A stretch of DNA of 64,000 nucleotides from Muricauda sp. SCSIO 65647. Lineage in GTDB: Bacteria > Bacteroidota > Bacteroidia > Flavobacteriales > Flavobacteriaceae. The notes below the pieces were generated by a model. That model was not told the origin of the DNA. It did not search any database and was given only the letters and a program-made list of their open reading frames with translations. The translations under genes and the position numbers were made by a program. The stretch covers positions 2,396,501 to 2,460,500 of the forward strand of contig NZ_CP091037.1 of the NCBI RefSeq assembly GCF_021534965.1, given 5' to 3'. The first letter of the stretch is position 1, and each line of letters starts with the position of its first letter. This document shows, piece by piece, positions 43,018 through 51,926 of this stretch.

Positions 43018-43794
43018 TTATTTTAATTCTTCTTTTACCATTGGGCTTTGGTTCACCCTTTTTCTCCATTTGGTAAAGGGGATGAGCATTGGTTTTTTGG
43101 CCTGATATGCCTTGTACGTATCTCCAAACTCGTTCATGAGGTCTTTTTCTTCGAAAAGGGTTCCGACGATCACATATGCCGAAATGGCAATGGCAAAAGC
43201 GAGATGGGTAACCGTCATGTTCGGGGTGGCCCACATGCCCAAGAGCATACCAAAGTATAGCGGATGGCGCACATATTTGTAGAATAGTGTCACTCTAAAT
43301 TTTAACTGGGTGTACGGTTTTCCCATCAACTCCAGAAAAGTTTGGCGCAATCCGAATAAATCAAAATGGTTGATCAAAAAAGAACTGATGAACAATATGG
43401 CCCAACCCACAAAGAATAGCCCATAGAGCACATAAAACAAAACGCTGTCAGGTTCGACCCGCCATATTTGGCCGCCGATCGGCTGCCAGTTGTATACCAG
43501 GTTAAAGAGTAATAGCCCAGAGATCAACACAAAGGTGCTTCGCTCAATCGGTCTGGGGAAATAACGGATGAACAGTTCTTTGAACCATTTTCTGGCCATA
43601 ACGCTGTGCTGCACCCCGAATAAGGAAATCAACAACAGGTTGTTCAAAATTGCCCACAAGGTAGACATTTGAGGTTCTTGGTCAATTCCAATTGCTGGAA
43701 CGAGGTTGCCCACCGAAGCGATCCAGAAAAGGATGGATCCGAATGCGATCAGATAGGCAACGATAGAATACGTAAACATTAAAATTTTCTTCAT
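43018..43794 (-). CDS. Methanethiol S-methyltransferase-like (MddA/NnrU family)
   Basis: A 258-residue membrane enzyme with five or six helices. The C-terminal blocks STFLINHFDLFGLRQ-like (here ISSFLINHFDLFGLRQTFLE), YKYVRHPLYFGMLLGMWATP and GTLFEEKDLMNEFGDTYKAY closely fit MddA, which methylates methanethiol to dimethyl sulfide; the HPLY motif is shared with isoprenylcysteine methyltransferases. MddA identity is likely, not certain. Four phased TTACA boxes lie upstream, and a TPR-HTH regulator gene precedes it on the same strand. Confidence 0.82.
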   Translation of the reverse strand: MKKILMFTYSIVAYLIAFGSILFWIASVGNLVPAIGIDQEPQMSTLWAILNNLLLISLFGVQHSVMARKWFKELFIRYFPRPIERSTFVLISGLLLFNLVYNWQPIGGQIWRVEPDSVLFYVLYGLFFVGWAILFISSFLINHFDLFGLRQTFLELMGKPYTQLKFRVTLFYKYVRHPLYFGMLLGMWATPNMTVTHLAFAIAISAYVIVGTLFEEKDLMNEFGDTYKAYQAKKPMLIPFTKWRKRVNQSPMVKEELK

Positions 43795-43861
43795 GACTGT
43801 TTGATTTTAAATTCGGGGCAAACCTAAACATGAAGAGCGCCTACATAAGAATATTGTAGGA

Positions 43862-43910
43862 TTACAAATGGGTTACACCACAACAAAAGAAGGGTTACAA
43901 ATGGGTTACA
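43862..43910 (-). promoter_or_regulatory. Four TTACA boxes with 11-bp phasing
   Basis: TTACA occurs at 43862, 43873, 43895 and 43906, that is at steps of 11, 22 and 11 bp, inside two 16-bp direct repeats (TTACAAATGGGTTACA). The array lies 70-115 bp upstream of the methyltransferase start. Phased direct repeats on one face of the helix are typical of activator sites. Confidence 0.55.
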
Positions 43911-43963
43911 AAATGACTTTTTATGATTTTAAAAACCTGATAATCAAATGATTGAAAAAATAA

Positions 43964-45727
43964 TCAAAATGCGCGTAAAAAAGCTGACAAATCATCTTCA
44001 GGACTGAGGTTCAGCTTTTTTCTGAGCCTATTTCGACTCATTTTCACCGATGAGGGATTGATGTTTTGTAGTGTAGCGATTTGTTTGGTGTTCAGGTCCA
44101 ACTTGATGAAAGAGCAAAGGCGAACCTCAGTTTTGGTGAGCCCTTCGAACCGTTCGTTCAAGCGGGCGTAGAAAGAACTGCTCAGCTCATCGACCTTTTG
44201 GTAAAAATCATCACTGTCTTTGTTCACCCAAATTTTGTTCTTGATTTCCTCTTCTAAAAGCTCCAGTTCTTTTTGGCGTTTACGTCCGGTGGCCGCTTTA
44301 AGCGATTGCAGTCGTTCGGCCAATGATTCGGCCCATTCTTGGTTGTTTGAAATATTGACGGCCAAGGTGGTCAGATCCTTTTTCTTGAATTCAATTTCAG
44401 AGTTCAACAGTTGGTTTTCCACTTTTTTCAACTTTAGGTTTTGTCGGTATTTGTAATACAGAAAGGTGAAAAACCCAATGGCCCCAAGGCTAACAAGAAG
44501 CAAGATGTAGAATTTGGTATTTTGTTTGTTCAATTTACGTTCGTAGGCTACTTGTTGTGCAGTCTGTTGCTTATGGAAATTGATGCTGTCTGCCAATAGT
44601 TTCTTCTCAAAGGCATAGTTCATTTCGGCACGGGTAATCTCTTGGGTTCGTTCTTTGTTGAACAGTGAATCTTTCAATGCGGTGTAGCGCTGGTTAAAAT
44701 CGAGCGAGGTCTTATAATTTCCCAAACCTTTATGAGCTTGGCCCAAACAGTCACAGGCCTCTTTTTGGAGGTTCATGGCCCCAGAGACCGATGCCATGTC
44801 AAGCCCCTTTTGGCAATCATCACGTGCTTGGCCAAAGCGGTTCATGAACAGGTAGCTCTTACCCCTGTACACGTAGGCCGAGGCCAAACCGTCATCATCG
44901 TTGATCTCGGTCTTTATTTGTATGCTTTTGTTGAGATACTCCAAGGCCTCGGCGTAGTCGCCAATCTTGGTGTATTCCACGCCCAAATTGCTGTAGGCCC
45001 TTGACTCCGATTTCAAGTCGTTCACTTCTTTGGAAAGGGCCACACTTTTGTCAAAACTGGCTACGGCCAACTCATGGTTCCGCATCTCAGAATGTATCAG
45101 GCCAATATTGTTGTGGGCAAAGGGCAAGCTGTTTTTAAGCCCCATCTTCTCTTTTATGGCAAGGCTTCTTTGATAGTATTCAAGGGCAGTTTCAAGATTT
45201 TTTTGATCGTAGTGCACGTTGCCCAAATTGTTCAATGCCCTGGATATGACCCTGTCTTCTTTCAGTTCTTCTGCGAGTTTCAACGATCTCAAGATATAGT
45301 CTTGGGCCTGGGTATAATTGCCCATTTCGTAAAACACGGTACCAATGTTGCCGTTTATGATGGCCAAACCCTTTTTATCATCTAATTCCTGAACCAAATC
45401 ATGGGTCTTGAAAAAGTATTCATGGGCTTTTGAAAATTGACCCTGTTGTGCATGGGTAATGCCGATCCACTTTATGGCGTCTGCCTCCCAGATTTTGTTT
45501 CCCGTAGCTTTTGTGAATTCCAATAACCGATGTCCGGTTGCCCGGGAACTGTCTGCACCAAACCGCATGTTGAATTGGGCCAATGCCAAACCGGCTTCAT
45601 AACGAACGGAGTCTGGTTCGTTGGTATTTTTGAATCGGAGCAATAGGCTGTCCTGCTTTTTGGTCTGCGAATGAACCGCGAAAAAGGTACAACATGCCAA
45701 CAAACATATGTATGGAAGCCTTTTCAA
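43964..45727 (-). CDS. TPR regulator with membrane helix and LuxR-type DNA-binding domain
   Basis: A 587-residue protein: signal peptide, at least six tetratricopeptide repeats (about residues 60-345; e.g. RALNNLGNVHYDQKNLETALEYYQRSL), one transmembrane helix near 405-425 (FYILLLVSLGAIGFFTFLYY), a coiled coil, and a C-terminal helix-turn-helix (LTKTEVRLCSFIKLDLNTKQIATLQNINPSSVKMSRNRLRKKL region, residues about 535-580). The TPRs would be periplasmic and the DNA-binding end cytosolic. The next gene downstream is the methyltransferase, with an array of phased boxes in between. Confidence 0.88.
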   Translation of the reverse strand: MKRLPYICLLACCTFFAVHSQTKKQDSLLLRFKNTNEPDSVRYEAGLALAQFNMRFGADSSRATGHRLLEFTKATGNKIWEADAIKWIGITHAQQGQFSKAHEYFFKTHDLVQELDDKKGLAIINGNIGTVFYEMGNYTQAQDYILRSLKLAEELKEDRVISRALNNLGNVHYDQKNLETALEYYQRSLAIKEKMGLKNSLPFAHNNIGLIHSEMRNHELAVASFDKSVALSKEVNDLKSESRAYSNLGVEYTKIGDYAEALEYLNKSIQIKTEINDDDGLASAYVYRGKSYLFMNRFGQARDDCQKGLDMASVSGAMNLQKEACDCLGQAHKGLGNYKTSLDFNQRYTALKDSLFNKERTQEITRAEMNYAFEKKLLADSINFHKQQTAQQVAYERKLNKQNTKFYILLLVSLGAIGFFTFLYYKYRQNLKLKKVENQLLNSEIEFKKKDLTTLAVNISNNQEWAESLAERLQSLKAATGRKRQKELELLEEEIKNKIWVNKDSDDFYQKVDELSSSFYARLNERFEGLTKTEVRLCSFIKLDLNTKQIATLQNINPSSVKMSRNRLRKKLNLSPEDDLSAFLRAF

Positions 45728-45770
45728 TTTTGGTTGATTTACCTTTTAAAAATAAGGAATCTCCCTTTAA

Positions 45771-45929
45771 AAATCAGACTGACAATGAGATAGGCGTATT
45801 TGGTGCTTATGTGGAATGCGGATTGATCGGTCCGTGGTCATTTCGACATGAGGAACGCAGTGACGATTGAGAAATCTAGAATGTGTTAATTGAGATTTCT
45901 CACGCTCATTTCATTCGGTTCGAAATGAC
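45771..45929. repeat. Third copy of the palindromic repeat with homologous flank
   Basis: The 93-bp core at 45837-45929 matches 42296-42388 except for a few bases. The 66 bp before it also match 42181-42250 (CTCCCTTTAA, TATTTGGTGCTTATGT, ATTGAT-GGT), so the repeated unit extends beyond the palindrome. The two units are in the same orientation and bracket the genes at 42827-45727. Confidence 0.75.
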
Positions 45930-46013
45930 ACCCGTATTTCATTTGTCATTTCAAGTAGGTAGTTCTAAAGATTCGACAAGGGCTCTGTGATTAAGAGATT
46001 CAAAAAGCAAATC

Positions 46014-46406
46014 TTAAGGTTTGCCTTGAATTTGTAGTGGACTATCTCCCAATTCCGCAATTTTGCACTCTTCAAATTCAATTTCAGGGAAACTTTGTTG
46101 GGCCCAATCGCTCAAGGCCCTGAGTGCCGGTAATAATGCCATGGCTTTGGAGGTCAGGGAGTACTCTACCCTTGGTGGGATTTCAGGAAACGATTTTCGT
46201 ATTATCAGTCCGTCATGTTCCAATTCTTTTAACTGGCTTGCCAACACCTTTCGGGAAATGGTGGGTACCAATAGGGTCAACATGCCAAAACGCAAAGGTC
46301 CGTTTGACAAGAGGTAAATGATAATGGGCTTCCATTTGTTGCCTATGATGTTCATGGTGTGCACCAACGTGCAATGATTGGGATTGTCAACATATTTTCT
46401 TCCCAT
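46014..46406 (-). CDS. HxlR family transcriptional regulator
   Basis: A 130-residue winged-helix regulator: CTLVHTMNIIGNKWKPIIIYLL, GPLRFGMLTLLVPTISRKVLASQLKELEHDGLI and RVEYSLTSKAMALLPALRAL. Members respond to electrophiles or redox stress and usually control the divergent gene. Here that is a flavodoxin-fold oxidoreductase; an inverted repeat lies between them. Confidence 0.92.
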   Translation of the reverse strand: MGRKYVDNPNHCTLVHTMNIIGNKWKPIIIYLLSNGPLRFGMLTLLVPTISRKVLASQLKELEHDGLIIRKSFPEIPPRVEYSLTSKAMALLPALRALSDWAQQSFPEIEFEECKIAELGDSPLQIQGKP

Positions 46407-46447
46407 AGGTAACTTTTAGGTAACTACTATTTGCGTCAAGCAACACC

Positions 46448-46474
46448 ATTATAGTATCATTTATAAACTATAAT
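46448..46474. promoter_or_regulatory. Candidate HxlR operator
   Basis: Perfect 8-bp inverted repeat ATTATAGT / ACTATAAT with an 11-nt spacer, 42 bp from the HxlR start and 38 bp from the oxidoreductase start, in the divergent promoter region. Confidence 0.6.
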
Positions 46475-46511
46475 AAGTTTCTTTGTGAAACAAATGTAAT
46501 ACATTCTTTTA

Positions 46512-47093
46512 ATGAAAAACGTTTTTATCATCAATGGGCACCAAAAATACCCGTTTTCAGAAGGCCGGTTGAACGCTGCCCTGACCGAAAAGGCCAAAAC
46601 CTTTTTTCAAAACAGGGGTTACGAAGTAAAACTGACCACAATGGAAGATGACTACGAAGTGAACACTGAAATCGAAAAATTCAAATGGGCAGATATCGTC
46701 TTTTTTCAAACCCCTTTGAACTGGATGGGTGTAAGCTGGTCGTTCAAAAAATACATCGATACTGTTTTCTCTTATGGAATGATGGGTGAACTGTCTGATG
46801 GGGACGGGCGTAGCAAAGCGGCCCCAAAAAAGAACTATGGCCTCGGCGGCAAACTCAACGGAAACTATATGATGTCGGTTACGGCCAATGCCCCCAAGGA
46901 AGCCTTTAACGATCCTGATGAGACATTCTTCGCCGGCCTAAGTGAAGACGAGCTATTGCGCCCCATGCACCTGAACTTCAAATGGTTCGGTTTGGAGCCG
47001 CTATCTACCTTTATGGCCTACGACGTAATGAAAAACCCAGATATTGAAAACGACTTTGCCCGATTCGAAAAACATTTGATGAACCACTTTTAA
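46512..47093 (+). CDS. NAD(P)H-dependent oxidoreductase, flavodoxin fold (MdaB-like)
   Basis: A 193-residue FMN/FAD quinone or electrophile reductase: IINGHQKYPFSEGRLNAALTEKA, FQTPLNWMGVSWSFKKYIDTVF, DGRSKAAPKKNYGLGGKLNG and MHLNFKWFGLEPLSTFMAYD. Divergent from the HxlR gene and followed after 10 bp by a peroxiredoxin gene, which together point to an oxidant or quinone defence unit. Confidence 0.9.
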   Translation: MKNVFIINGHQKYPFSEGRLNAALTEKAKTFFQNRGYEVKLTTMEDDYEVNTEIEKFKWADIVFFQTPLNWMGVSWSFKKYIDTVFSYGMMGELSDGDGRSKAAPKKNYGLGGKLNGNYMMSVTANAPKEAFNDPDETFFAGLSEDELLRPMHLNFKWFGLEPLSTFMAYDVMKNPDIENDFARFEKHLMNHF

Positions 47094-47103
47094 GCGAAAA
47101 TAT

Positions 47104-47622
47104 ATGACAAGACCCACACCAAAGCACCAAGCGCCAGAATTGGAATTTCCCCTATTGGGTGGAAGCCAATGGAACCTAAAGAACCAACGACCCCAAAGTT
47201 TCACCCTGATCGTTTTTTATAGGGGCCTGCATTGCCCCATTTGCAAAAAATACCTGCAACAATTGGAAGGGCTACGTCCCCGTTTTGAAGAGCGAGGGGT
47301 ACAGGTGGTCGCGGTGAGCATGGATTCAGAAAAACGGGCACGCCTATCGCGGAAAGATTGGGGCTTACAAGATCTGCCTCTTGGCTATGGACTGGATTCA
47401 GAGACCGCCCGACATTGGGGGCTGTACCTGAGCAAGGCGGTCAAGAGCGGCGAACCGGAGATTTTTAGTGAGCCGGGCCTTTTCTTGGTAGATGCTGCCC
47501 AAAACGTATACTATGCCTCCATGACCAGTAATCCTTGGGGACGGCCCTATCTGCCGTCTTTTGTAAAAGCGGTGGATTATATTGTACAGTCGGGTTATCC
47601 GGCAAGGGGAGAGGTACTTTGA
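47104..47622 (+). CDS. Peroxiredoxin-like AhpC/TSA protein
   Basis: A 172-residue thioredoxin-fold protein with Cys44 and Cys47 in YRGLHCPICKKYLQQLE and the strand VVAVSMDSEKRA. The CPIC motif differs from the PxxxTxxC of true peroxiredoxins and resembles AhpC/TSA-like reductases. Co-transcribed with the oxidoreductase upstream. Confidence 0.85.
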   Translation: MTRPTPKHQAPELEFPLLGGSQWNLKNQRPQSFTLIVFYRGLHCPICKKYLQQLEGLRPRFEERGVQVVAVSMDSEKRARLSRKDWGLQDLPLGYGLDSETARHWGLYLSKAVKSGEPEIFSEPGLFLVDAAQNVYYASMTSNPWGRPYLPSFVKAVDYIVQSGYPARGEVL

Positions 47623-47709
47623 TGAAATTTGACACCCATAAAAACTGGGGCAATTGCCCCGATATTGGCTAAACCAATGCAAAGATGATATCAACCTTAA
47701 AAGTTGTAT

Positions 47710-49014
47710 TCATTTATCTGCTTTGTGGTGGACCACTTTTCTCAATCGATAGATGAAAATATACCAAGTAAAAAATATGAATACCGACCAACCCAAACTA
47801 ATGACAACAAGGGCACTGACCGAGGCTTGATAGCGCGTTACCAGTATAAAATACATGAGAAAAAGCATAAGTAAATAGAGCCCCCAATTAATATACCACC
47901 AGGGCCCCATGATACTTTTCTTACGCTTTTTGCGCTTGAGGGCCCTTCGTTTCACAGTAATCCATATGCCCGAAAGCACCAAGCCCGAAATGCCCAGACC
48001 AAAGACAAACCAAATGATTTTGGTGGTCAGTCCACCCCAAGATCCAAAATGCAAGGGATCTGCTATATCATTGAGCCATACCGTGGTACTTATTTCCGTG
48101 GCTTTTTGCACTTTAATGGGTTGATAGGTAATGGGATCCAAATACACCCTATTGGCCCTGGGCCGTACCAGGGCTACCGAACTTTTGCCCGTGAGGTAAA
48201 TGGGGTCGTTCTTGGTCTTGGGAGGGGAAATATCGGCCACTTCAAGGTCGGGAATCGATTTTTTGGCCATTTGCACCGCCTTGTTATAATCCAATTGGGT
48301 AGAACGAAGCGTTTCTGTTTCACTTTGGGCCATACGTGTTTCAGTCTTTGGCAATTTTGGATTGGCTTTGGTCGAAATACCAGCCGTATTGGTTCGCTCT
48401 AAAAAGTACCAAATACCGGTTACGGCAAACAAGAGGGTAAACGGTACTGACCATAACCCTATCAAGCGGTGCAGACTTCTAAAAAACACCAATGTTCCTT
48501 TTCCCGTTTTGAGTTCAAAGAGTTTGCGCCACCATCTTTTGTAAAAAACCAACGCGGTAATGAGCGAAATCAACAAAAGAAAGCCAAAGATCAGTACAGT
48601 ATAGTGCCCGATTTGAAATGGAATGAACAAAAAGTAATGAAGGTCCCTGAAAAAACGCTGAAAGGTGAGTTTGACTTCCCCTTGAACCACCCCCGTATAC
48701 GGATTGGCCAGCACATAAGAGCGCTGGCCGTCTTCACGTTTATAAATAATATCACATAGATAGGGTTCTTGGGGCCTTAACCAAAATTCAATTTCCCCTT
48801 TGGGATAGAGCGCCCTAAAATTTTGAACCATGATATTGCGCGGTGCCAGTTGCCCAGTTTCACTTTTGGCACGAATTTCCGGGATGAACAACCAATCCAT
48901 TTCATGGCTCAGGGTAGCCAAGGTTCCGGAAAAACATACGATAAAAAAAAGTATGCTCAACCGGATACCTATCCAACTGTGTATGTTAAAAAACAGCTTC
49001 TTTTTCAGCTTCAT
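47710..49014 (-). CDS. PepSY-associated membrane protein (iron-uptake type)
   Basis: A 434-residue protein with four helices and PepSY-type periplasmic loops: FFNIHSWIGIRLSILFFIVCFSGTLATLSHEMDW, LHRLIGLWSVPFTLLFAVTGIWYFLE, and conserved histidines in those helices (DLHYFLFI, SLHRLIG, DPLHFGSWGG). Such proteins are thought to reduce ferric siderophores in the inner membrane. It starts one base after the receptor's stop, so both are in one operon. Confidence 0.88.
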   Translation of the reverse strand: MKLKKKLFFNIHSWIGIRLSILFFIVCFSGTLATLSHEMDWLFIPEIRAKSETGQLAPRNIMVQNFRALYPKGEIEFWLRPQEPYLCDIIYKREDGQRSYVLANPYTGVVQGEVKLTFQRFFRDLHYFLFIPFQIGHYTVLIFGFLLLISLITALVFYKRWWRKLFELKTGKGTLVFFRSLHRLIGLWSVPFTLLFAVTGIWYFLERTNTAGISTKANPKLPKTETRMAQSETETLRSTQLDYNKAVQMAKKSIPDLEVADISPPKTKNDPIYLTGKSSVALVRPRANRVYLDPITYQPIKVQKATEISTTVWLNDIADPLHFGSWGGLTTKIIWFVFGLGISGLVLSGIWITVKRRALKRKKRKKSIMGPWWYINWGLYLLMLFLMYFILVTRYQASVSALVVISLGWSVFIFFTWYIFIYRLRKVVHHKADK

Positions 49015-49015
49015 C

Positions 49016-51475
49016 TTAGAATGTATATGACACCGTGGTCATCACATTTCTGGGTGCCCCGGGGAATGCCCTTATAAAGTCATAACCGCCCACCCAATGG
49101 GTCTTGTCAAATATATTGCTTATGTTCAATTGAATCTGCACTTTGTTCAGATTGTAATACAATGCAGCATCAAAAAGGCCATAAGAAGGGAATTCGGTCG
49201 GATTTGCGTTACTGGCCACAATAGAACCAAAACGCTCGGAAACGAAATTATAACCAAGGCCGAAACCTACGCCTTTATAGCGGCCGTTGTCAACAATGTA
49301 TTTGGTCCAAAGATTTCCCATGTGCTTTGGGGCATTTGGTTTTTGTCGCCCAATTTCAGCAGGGTCGTCACTTTCGGTAAATTTGGCATCGTTAAAGGCA
49401 TAACCTGCTACAATGCTCCAATTGGGCGTAATGTTACCGGCAATGTCTAACTCAAACCCTTTGGCTTCTTCTTCGCCGATCTGTACCAGACGTTCTGGAT
49501 TTTCGGCATCGTCTGCATTATATAGTTCCCCGCGTTGCGTGAGGTGGTAAATGGCCAGGGATGCACTCAAACGTCCGTTGAACCAATCTGATTTTGCCCC
49601 AAATTCAAACAATTCACTTTCTAAGGGGTCAAAGGGGCCACCTGCATCGGGATTGATGATATCGACCACACTTTGTGGTTGAAAGCCTTGTACCCACGTT
49701 CCATACAGATTAATGTTTGGATTCAAAGTATATACAATGCCCAACCTTGGCAAGAAGGCATCTTGTTCTACTTGCTCTTCTGCTTCGCTATCATAGTCAA
49801 CAAAATCGGTAAAATATTCTTGTCGAAGTCCTAATAAGACTTTAAAGGCCCCAATCTTGGCTTGATTTTGAAGGTAGATGCCATGCGAGCGTTGCAGAAA
49901 TTGGTTGAACGTTCTTGTTTGGTACACATAGTTGGTCATATCGCGCAAACCATTTGCCGTTGGAGAGGCTAGGTCAAAATGGGCCACGTTGGTAACGGGA
50001 TTTCCATCTGCATCCAAAACATAATTATCGGCATTATCGGGATTGAATACGTTGGTGGCCGTTCCATTTTGTAGCAAATAGCTTCGGGCTTCCAGTTGTG
50101 AACCTCCAGGTTCCAGTTCTTGTTGAAAGTAATCATAGCCTGCCAAAAGCGTATTTTCGATGGAACCAAGGTCAAAATCTATATTGAAGTAGTTGTTGAA
50201 ACTGTTGTTGTTCCAACTTCGTTTTCTGATAAACACCCGCATGGCCACTTTCTCTTCGTCGATACTTCCGTCCCCTAAAGCGGCAAAGCGGTTAGAGGTT
50301 CTATGCTCCAACAAATCCTCATCATAGGTTGAACGCATGAAGATACTGTTGAAAGTGATGTTGTCGGTAAAATTGTGTTGTAGTGAAACCGTGGCGTTGA
50401 GGGTAATTTCATCAAGAAAATCATTGGCGGCACTCAATGATTTGGTAATTGGGGTGGAAAACAGGTCGCCATCTCCAAAAACCGCTTGGCCACGGTCCAA
50501 TCTGCCTTTGGAATCTTGGTACACAATGTCAAAGTTCAATTTGGTGTGCTCAGTTGGCAAAAAGGAAAAAGAAGGGGCGAACACAAAGTTTCTTGCGAAC
50601 TGTAGATCCCGGAATCCATCGGTATTCTCATATCCAATATTCAAGCGATATAATAGGCTGTTATCTTTGGTCATGGGTCCTGTAAAATCTGCCAGGGTCC
50701 TAAACGTATTGAAACTTCCTACAGATGCGGTTATTGATTGGCGCGATTCGGGCAATGGTTTTTTGGTGACCCTGTTGATGGTTCCCCCGGGTGAGGCATT
50801 TCCGAACAAAGCGGAAGCCGGGCCCTTAATGATTTCGACACGCTCGATATGGGGAATGAGCTGTTGTTTCCAAAAACTGGTAAATGCGCGCATGCCATTG
50901 ACCAAATTACCGGAGTTTCGTTGCCCTTGAATCCTGAACCCACGAATGGTGATATCGTTATAGAAACTGAACTGGTTTACCCCACTGATGTTTTTGACCA
51001 CATCATTTAACGTAAATGCCGCTTGATCTAATGCGAGCTCTTTGGTGACAAAATTTATGGTCGTAGGTACTTCTTTGATCGGTGCGGCTGATTTTGTCGC
51101 AGCATAAGAAACGGTGTTTTTATAACCTGTCTCCCTGCGCCCAATGATCTCAACGGGCTGAAGTTGAAATTGGGATGCTGAAAGTTCTACATTTATGGTC
51201 ACGACCTCATTTTTGTTTACGAGAATCGGATACTTCAAGGTTTTCAATCCCATGGAGGAAATCAAAAGCACTTGTTCACCAATAGGGACTTTCGTAAGCA
51301 CAAAATAACCTTCGGTATCGGAAGCAGTTCCATAATTGGTGCCTTGAACAAGAATGTTTACAAAAGGGGCGGGAGATCCATCTGGTTTCAATGTGGTTCC
51401 CTCTATTGTTCCGGTCTGGGCATGAAGTTGCACAGCCAGAAAAATCATGAAAAAAGTAAAGATTGGTCTAATCAT
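49016..51475 (-). CDS. TonB-dependent siderophore receptor
   Basis: An 819-residue outer-membrane receptor: signal peptide ending VQLHAQ, CarboxypepD_reg-like domain (25-105; GTIEGTTLKPDGSPAPFVNIL), plug (VPTTINFVTKELALDQAAFTLNDVVKNISGVN, VEIIKGPASALFGNASPGGTINRVTKKP), then the barrel ending VSYTF. The plug is of the ferric-siderophore (FhuA/FpvA) type. A near-palindrome shared with the haem operon lies 9 nt upstream of the start. Confidence 0.93.
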   Translation of the reverse strand: MIRPIFTFFMIFLAVQLHAQTGTIEGTTLKPDGSPAPFVNILVQGTNYGTASDTEGYFVLTKVPIGEQVLLISSMGLKTLKYPILVNKNEVVTINVELSASQFQLQPVEIIGRRETGYKNTVSYAATKSAAPIKEVPTTINFVTKELALDQAAFTLNDVVKNISGVNQFSFYNDITIRGFRIQGQRNSGNLVNGMRAFTSFWKQQLIPHIERVEIIKGPASALFGNASPGGTINRVTKKPLPESRQSITASVGSFNTFRTLADFTGPMTKDNSLLYRLNIGYENTDGFRDLQFARNFVFAPSFSFLPTEHTKLNFDIVYQDSKGRLDRGQAVFGDGDLFSTPITKSLSAANDFLDEITLNATVSLQHNFTDNITFNSIFMRSTYDEDLLEHRTSNRFAALGDGSIDEEKVAMRVFIRKRSWNNNSFNNYFNIDFDLGSIENTLLAGYDYFQQELEPGGSQLEARSYLLQNGTATNVFNPDNADNYVLDADGNPVTNVAHFDLASPTANGLRDMTNYVYQTRTFNQFLQRSHGIYLQNQAKIGAFKVLLGLRQEYFTDFVDYDSEAEEQVEQDAFLPRLGIVYTLNPNINLYGTWVQGFQPQSVVDIINPDAGGPFDPLESELFEFGAKSDWFNGRLSASLAIYHLTQRGELYNADDAENPERLVQIGEEEAKGFELDIAGNITPNWSIVAGYAFNDAKFTESDDPAEIGRQKPNAPKHMGNLWTKYIVDNGRYKGVGFGLGYNFVSERFGSIVASNANPTEFPSYGLFDAALYYNLNKVQIQLNISNIFDKTHWVGGYDFIRAFPGAPRNVMTTVSYTF

Positions 51476-51483
51476 TATATTTA

Positions 51484-51499
51484 TTTAGATTAATTAAAA
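51484..51499 (-). promoter_or_regulatory. Candidate iron-regulator box, siderophore operon
   Basis: TTTAGATTAATTAAAA is a 16-bp near-palindrome (6 of 8 positions pair) located just before the receptor start. A closely related site is found at 55031-55046. The sequence recalls DtxR-type metalloregulator boxes, though Fur cannot be excluded. Confidence 0.5.
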
Positions 51500-51521
51500 A
51501 TATTTTTTTGGACAAATTTTT

Positions 51522-51866
51522 TTAGTTGATGCTATATTTTTCCAAGGTTTGGTCCATGTTCAATATAAATTGGGTGCCCAAGATCAGATCTTCCAGTTGT
51601 GCTTGATTGCTTTCGTCCATTTTCAAGCACATATCGTGAAAGGGTCCGTTGCACCATATTTTTGAGCATTTTTGCCCTTTACATTCTTCACAGAAGCAAG
51701 GTTTACCTGAATCACGTACAATTTCAAGTAAATGTGCCAAATCGGTTTCTGACATAAAAATGCCTATGGTGTCAATGACCATTTGTAGTTTGCACGTTGG
51801 ATTCGGGGCGTTTTCAATTTTGTAAGAGGCACCGTAGCTATTTTCATATATAAGCTCCATTGACAT
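51522..51866 (-). CDS. Small Cys-rich protein at iron locus
   Basis: A 114-residue cytosolic protein without signal peptide. Six cysteines cluster in CFCEECKGQKCSKIWC with one more nearby, which suggests a metal site. The rest is helical (GIFMSETDLAHLLEIVRDSG, QLEDLILGTQFILNM). I recall similar proteins of about 110 residues in Bacteroidota (possibly DUF6686, not certain). It lies between the siderophore receptor and the haem operon, downstream of a terminator. Confidence 0.7.
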   Translation of the reverse strand: MSMELIYENSYGASYKIENAPNPTCKLQMVIDTIGIFMSETDLAHLLEIVRDSGKPCFCEECKGQKCSKIWCNGPFHDMCLKMDESNQAQLEDLILGTQFILNMDQTLEKYSIN

Positions 51867-51874
51867 TTTATTTT

Positions 51875-51912
51875 AAAAAAGGGCCGAAAACCAGATCAAG
51901 CAGTTTCGGCCC
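51875..51912 (-). terminator. Terminator of the HmuR-HmuY operon
   Basis: On the minus strand GGGCCGAAA (51904-51912) pairs with TTTCGGCCC (51881-51889) and is followed by six T (51875-51880). It separates the haem genes from the Cys-rich gene. Confidence 0.8.
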
Positions 51913-51926
51913 CAAACTAACTCAAA

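Noticed and set aside
42827-43234. 135-codon version of the small gene at 42827
   Set aside because: The first 89 codons overlap the methyltransferase gene in another frame; only the last 46 codons lie in free DNA.
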